A stretch of 64,000 nucleotides of DNA, from positions 1 to 64,000 of the forward strand of contig JBARZY010000049.1 of NCBI GenBank assembly GCA_049650345.1, read 5' to 3'. Shown here in pieces: positions 62,545-64,000 of this stretch. The translations under genes and the position numbers were made by a program. This DNA comes from Glaciecola sp049650345 (GTDB taxonomy: Bacteria; Pseudomonadota; Gammaproteobacteria; Enterobacterales; Alteromonadaceae). A model generated the notes under the pieces. The model was not told the origin of the DNA. It ran no database searches and saw only the letters and a program-made list of their open reading frames with translations. Numbering within the stretch: the first letter of the stretch is position 1; each line of letters starts with the position of its first letter.

Positions 62545-64000
62545 TTACTCCATTAATTTCAATATTTCTTCAGGAAGGGTTTTAACATCAATGCCCATCT
62601 GTTTAATGACTTCTTCTGTTATAAACGACTTACTAAACCCTTGTTCGACTAATTTTTTGATGATATCAGCAAGATCGCCAGTTTGAGCTTCTTCGCATTT
62701 ATAGTAAGAAACGCTTTCATGCGTATTTCTGATCTTATTTATTGTCGTGTTTATCATTCTGTTTAATAAACGCAACTGAGATTTCTCATTTTTGCCCAAT
62801 GTCGAAAGCAACTCTTTATAAATTGGGAAACTCTCATTTATTTCTAGTAATGGCCCTTTGTTAGAATGAACCTTTGTCAGCAGTGTTGCCTCTTTTGCTC
62901 CACTCTTGTCGTCGAGCCTGTTTATACCACGGTTGTAAAACTCTTTTTCTGCTTCAGAGGTCAATTCTTCAATATACTCTTTAAAGGCGTTCACTAAATC
63001 ATGCGGTATTATTACTTTTGACTTTGCAACGTTTAGATGTAGCAAATTGTCAGCATTATTCCCAATGTCTACTCTCAGCCGCGCGAGTTGGCGGCGCGGT
63101 GCCTTTCGTATTAAACCGTTCCAACCACCATAAATTATTAATCTGTTAGACCGATAAATATAGACACCTTCAAGATCTAATAAGCTTTTGTTAGGCAGGG
63201 TCCATACATTTTTACTCACTTTGGAGTCTTTGATACTAGATGAGGGCAGAATAAACCCCTCTAGACGTATATTGTCTTGACCAAAGTCTTTCTGCCGGAA
63301 TTCTAATTTCCGCAAGGCTTGCTCGGTTTCAGGAAAAGGATTGAATGGTTTGATTTGAGCATTATTTACACGAATGCTTACTTTATTATTCTTCTCTTCT
63401 AAGTATCGATGAAATACGATACCTAAATGTTCAGCAGTATTATTAACGATTTCACGTGCCAACGCATTTTTTCTGTTTTGGGGCTTCAAGTAGTTTTCAA
63501 ACTTATACAGCCCTGACCATACGACAAATGTGTTTGGAATGAACGCTTCAGACTTGTTTAAAAACGCACTATCTAAAGCTTCAAATTCCTTAAGTATCGC
63601 TGTTACTTCTTCATCAGTCACCACTAGCATTTGCCATGACTTGGAAGCTACCAAGTGCTCAACATCCCACCTAAGCGCAGAGTATTTTGTGCTACCTTTT
63701 TTTCTAGTAATTACAGTGAATTGTCTAGTTTGCGAAAAAGATGCAGCTTTTAAACCTAAACCAAACCTACCAAGATCAGCGGTTTTGCGCATTGTCTCAG
63801 GGTTAGAGCTAGGAAACTGCATATTTTGAATTAGTTCTTGGCGCGACATGCCGTCGCCATTGTCGGCAAGAAATAGCTTAAACGGTTCTTTGTCTGAATC
63901 GACCAAGACTTGGATATTTGTTGCGTTTGCTGTAATCGAATTGTCGATTAAATCGGCAATAGCTGACTTTAGGCTATAACCTTGTTCAGAAATAGACTTT
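62545..64000 (-). CDS. MutL/MORC-like GHKL ATPase, N-terminus beyond window
   Basis: The frame runs open from 62545 to the right edge, so the true start lies outside the window; the first in-frame TTG at 63906 is not the start because upstream residues are conserved. Those residues hold the N box (GYSLKSAIADLIDNSI). Then come LADNGDGMS (G1) and LGRFGLGLKAAS (G2 lid), as in MutL and MORC ATPases. About 480 residues are visible; the C-terminus has no recognised nuclease. It is the first visible gene of the defence operon and would provide the ATP-driven clamp. Confidence 0.88.
   Translation of the reverse strand, partial: KSISEQGYSLKSAIADLIDNSITANATNIQVLVDSDKEPFKLFLADNGDGMSRQELIQNMQFPSSNPETMRKTADLGRFGLGLKAASFSQTRQFTVITRKKGSTKYSALRWDVEHLVASKSWQMLVVTDEEVTAILKEFEALDSAFLNKSEAFIPNTFVVWSGLYKFENYLKPQNRKNALAREIVNNTAEHLGIVFHRYLEEKNNKVSIRVNNAQIKPFNPFPETEQALRKLEFRQKDFGQDNIRLEGFILPSSSIKDSKVSKNVWTLPNKSLLDLEGVYIYRSNRLIIYGGWNGLIRKAPRRQLARLRVDIGNNADNLLHLNVAKSKVIIPHDLVNAFKEYIEELTSEAEKEFYNRGINRLDDKSGAKEATLLTKVHSNKGPLLEINESFPIYKELLSTLGKNEKSQLRLLNRMINTTINKIRNTHESVSYYKCEEAQTGDLADIIKKLVEQGFSKSFITEEVIKQMGIDVKTLPEEILKLME

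Noticed and set aside
1..64000. CRISPR arrays, tRNA, rRNA and insertion sequences
   Set aside because: No regular spaced repeats, cloverleaf-like segments or transposase frames were seen by eye; an automated search could still find a small RNA.

Overview
The window looks like the chromosome of a marine, polysaccharide-degrading gammaproteobacterium of the Alteromonadales (Alteromonas/Paraglaciecola-like). This is inferred from the E. coli-like Lpd and Kef proteins, the many TonB/GPH/GH sugar genes with a LacI regulator, and a TonB-receptor-linked halogenase/SapC cluster of a kind common in that group. No rRNA, tRNA or CRISPR array was seen. GC content looks moderate over the first 45 kb and visibly lower to the right; this was judged by eye only.

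Region 1 (1-23.7 kb) is ordinary chromosome. It holds a truncated RND efflux adaptor with operator-like palindromes upstream, and two HD-GYP proteins that have each lost the His of the HD pair. It also holds a FAN1-type VRR-NUC nuclease fused to a DEDDh exonuclease, small HNH and zinc-ribbon genes, a HiPIP, a CBS protein, a carbonic anhydrase, a diguanylate cyclase, a DMT exporter and an SDR. A four-gene operon follows (enoyl-CoA hydratase, 2OG-Fe(II) oxygenase, DUF465, dihydrolipoyl dehydrogenase) with a divergent LysR gene, then a KefG/KefC pair, a quinone-reductase-like MDR with its own LysR, and an ArgO-like exporter.

Region 2 (23.7-45.6 kb) is a beta-glucan/cello-oligosaccharide utilisation locus. 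A LacI regulator, a GPH symporter and a GH1 beta-glucosidase run leftwards. A FucP-like transporter, a GH3 lipoprotein, a second GPH symporter, a GH94 phosphorylase, gluconokinase and a CBM9-like protein run rightwards. A perfect 24-bp palindrome lies between the two operons, and two related sites precede the TonB-dependent receptor. GH94 next to gluconokinase suggests use of oxidised cellobiose (cellobionate). After the receptor comes a five-gene block: two flavin-dependent halogenases, SapC, a JmjC-like cupin and a DUF6445 protein.

Region 3 (46-49.8 kb) carries cell-surface polysaccharide genes: a flippase, a GT4 and a GT2.

Region 4 (50-64 kb) is a defence/mobile island. It contains a C5 cytosine methyltransferase and a decayed chromosomal integron. 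The integron has an intI remnant with an in-frame TGA and a near-consensus LexA box, a presumed attI region, and two leftward cassettes, one for a membrane protein and one for a DUF4062 protein, each followed by an attC-like site. To its right is a tight leftward operon: GHKL/MORC-like ATPase (cut by the right edge), Z1 helicase-like protein, PD-(D/E)XK DUF4420, AIPR, a short ORF, and a second GHKL ATPase fused to a nuclease domain. The core of this operon matches the MutL/MORC-associated restriction systems proposed by Iyer, Abhiman and Aravind (2008). The second ATPase-nuclease and the short ORF are the less familiar parts.
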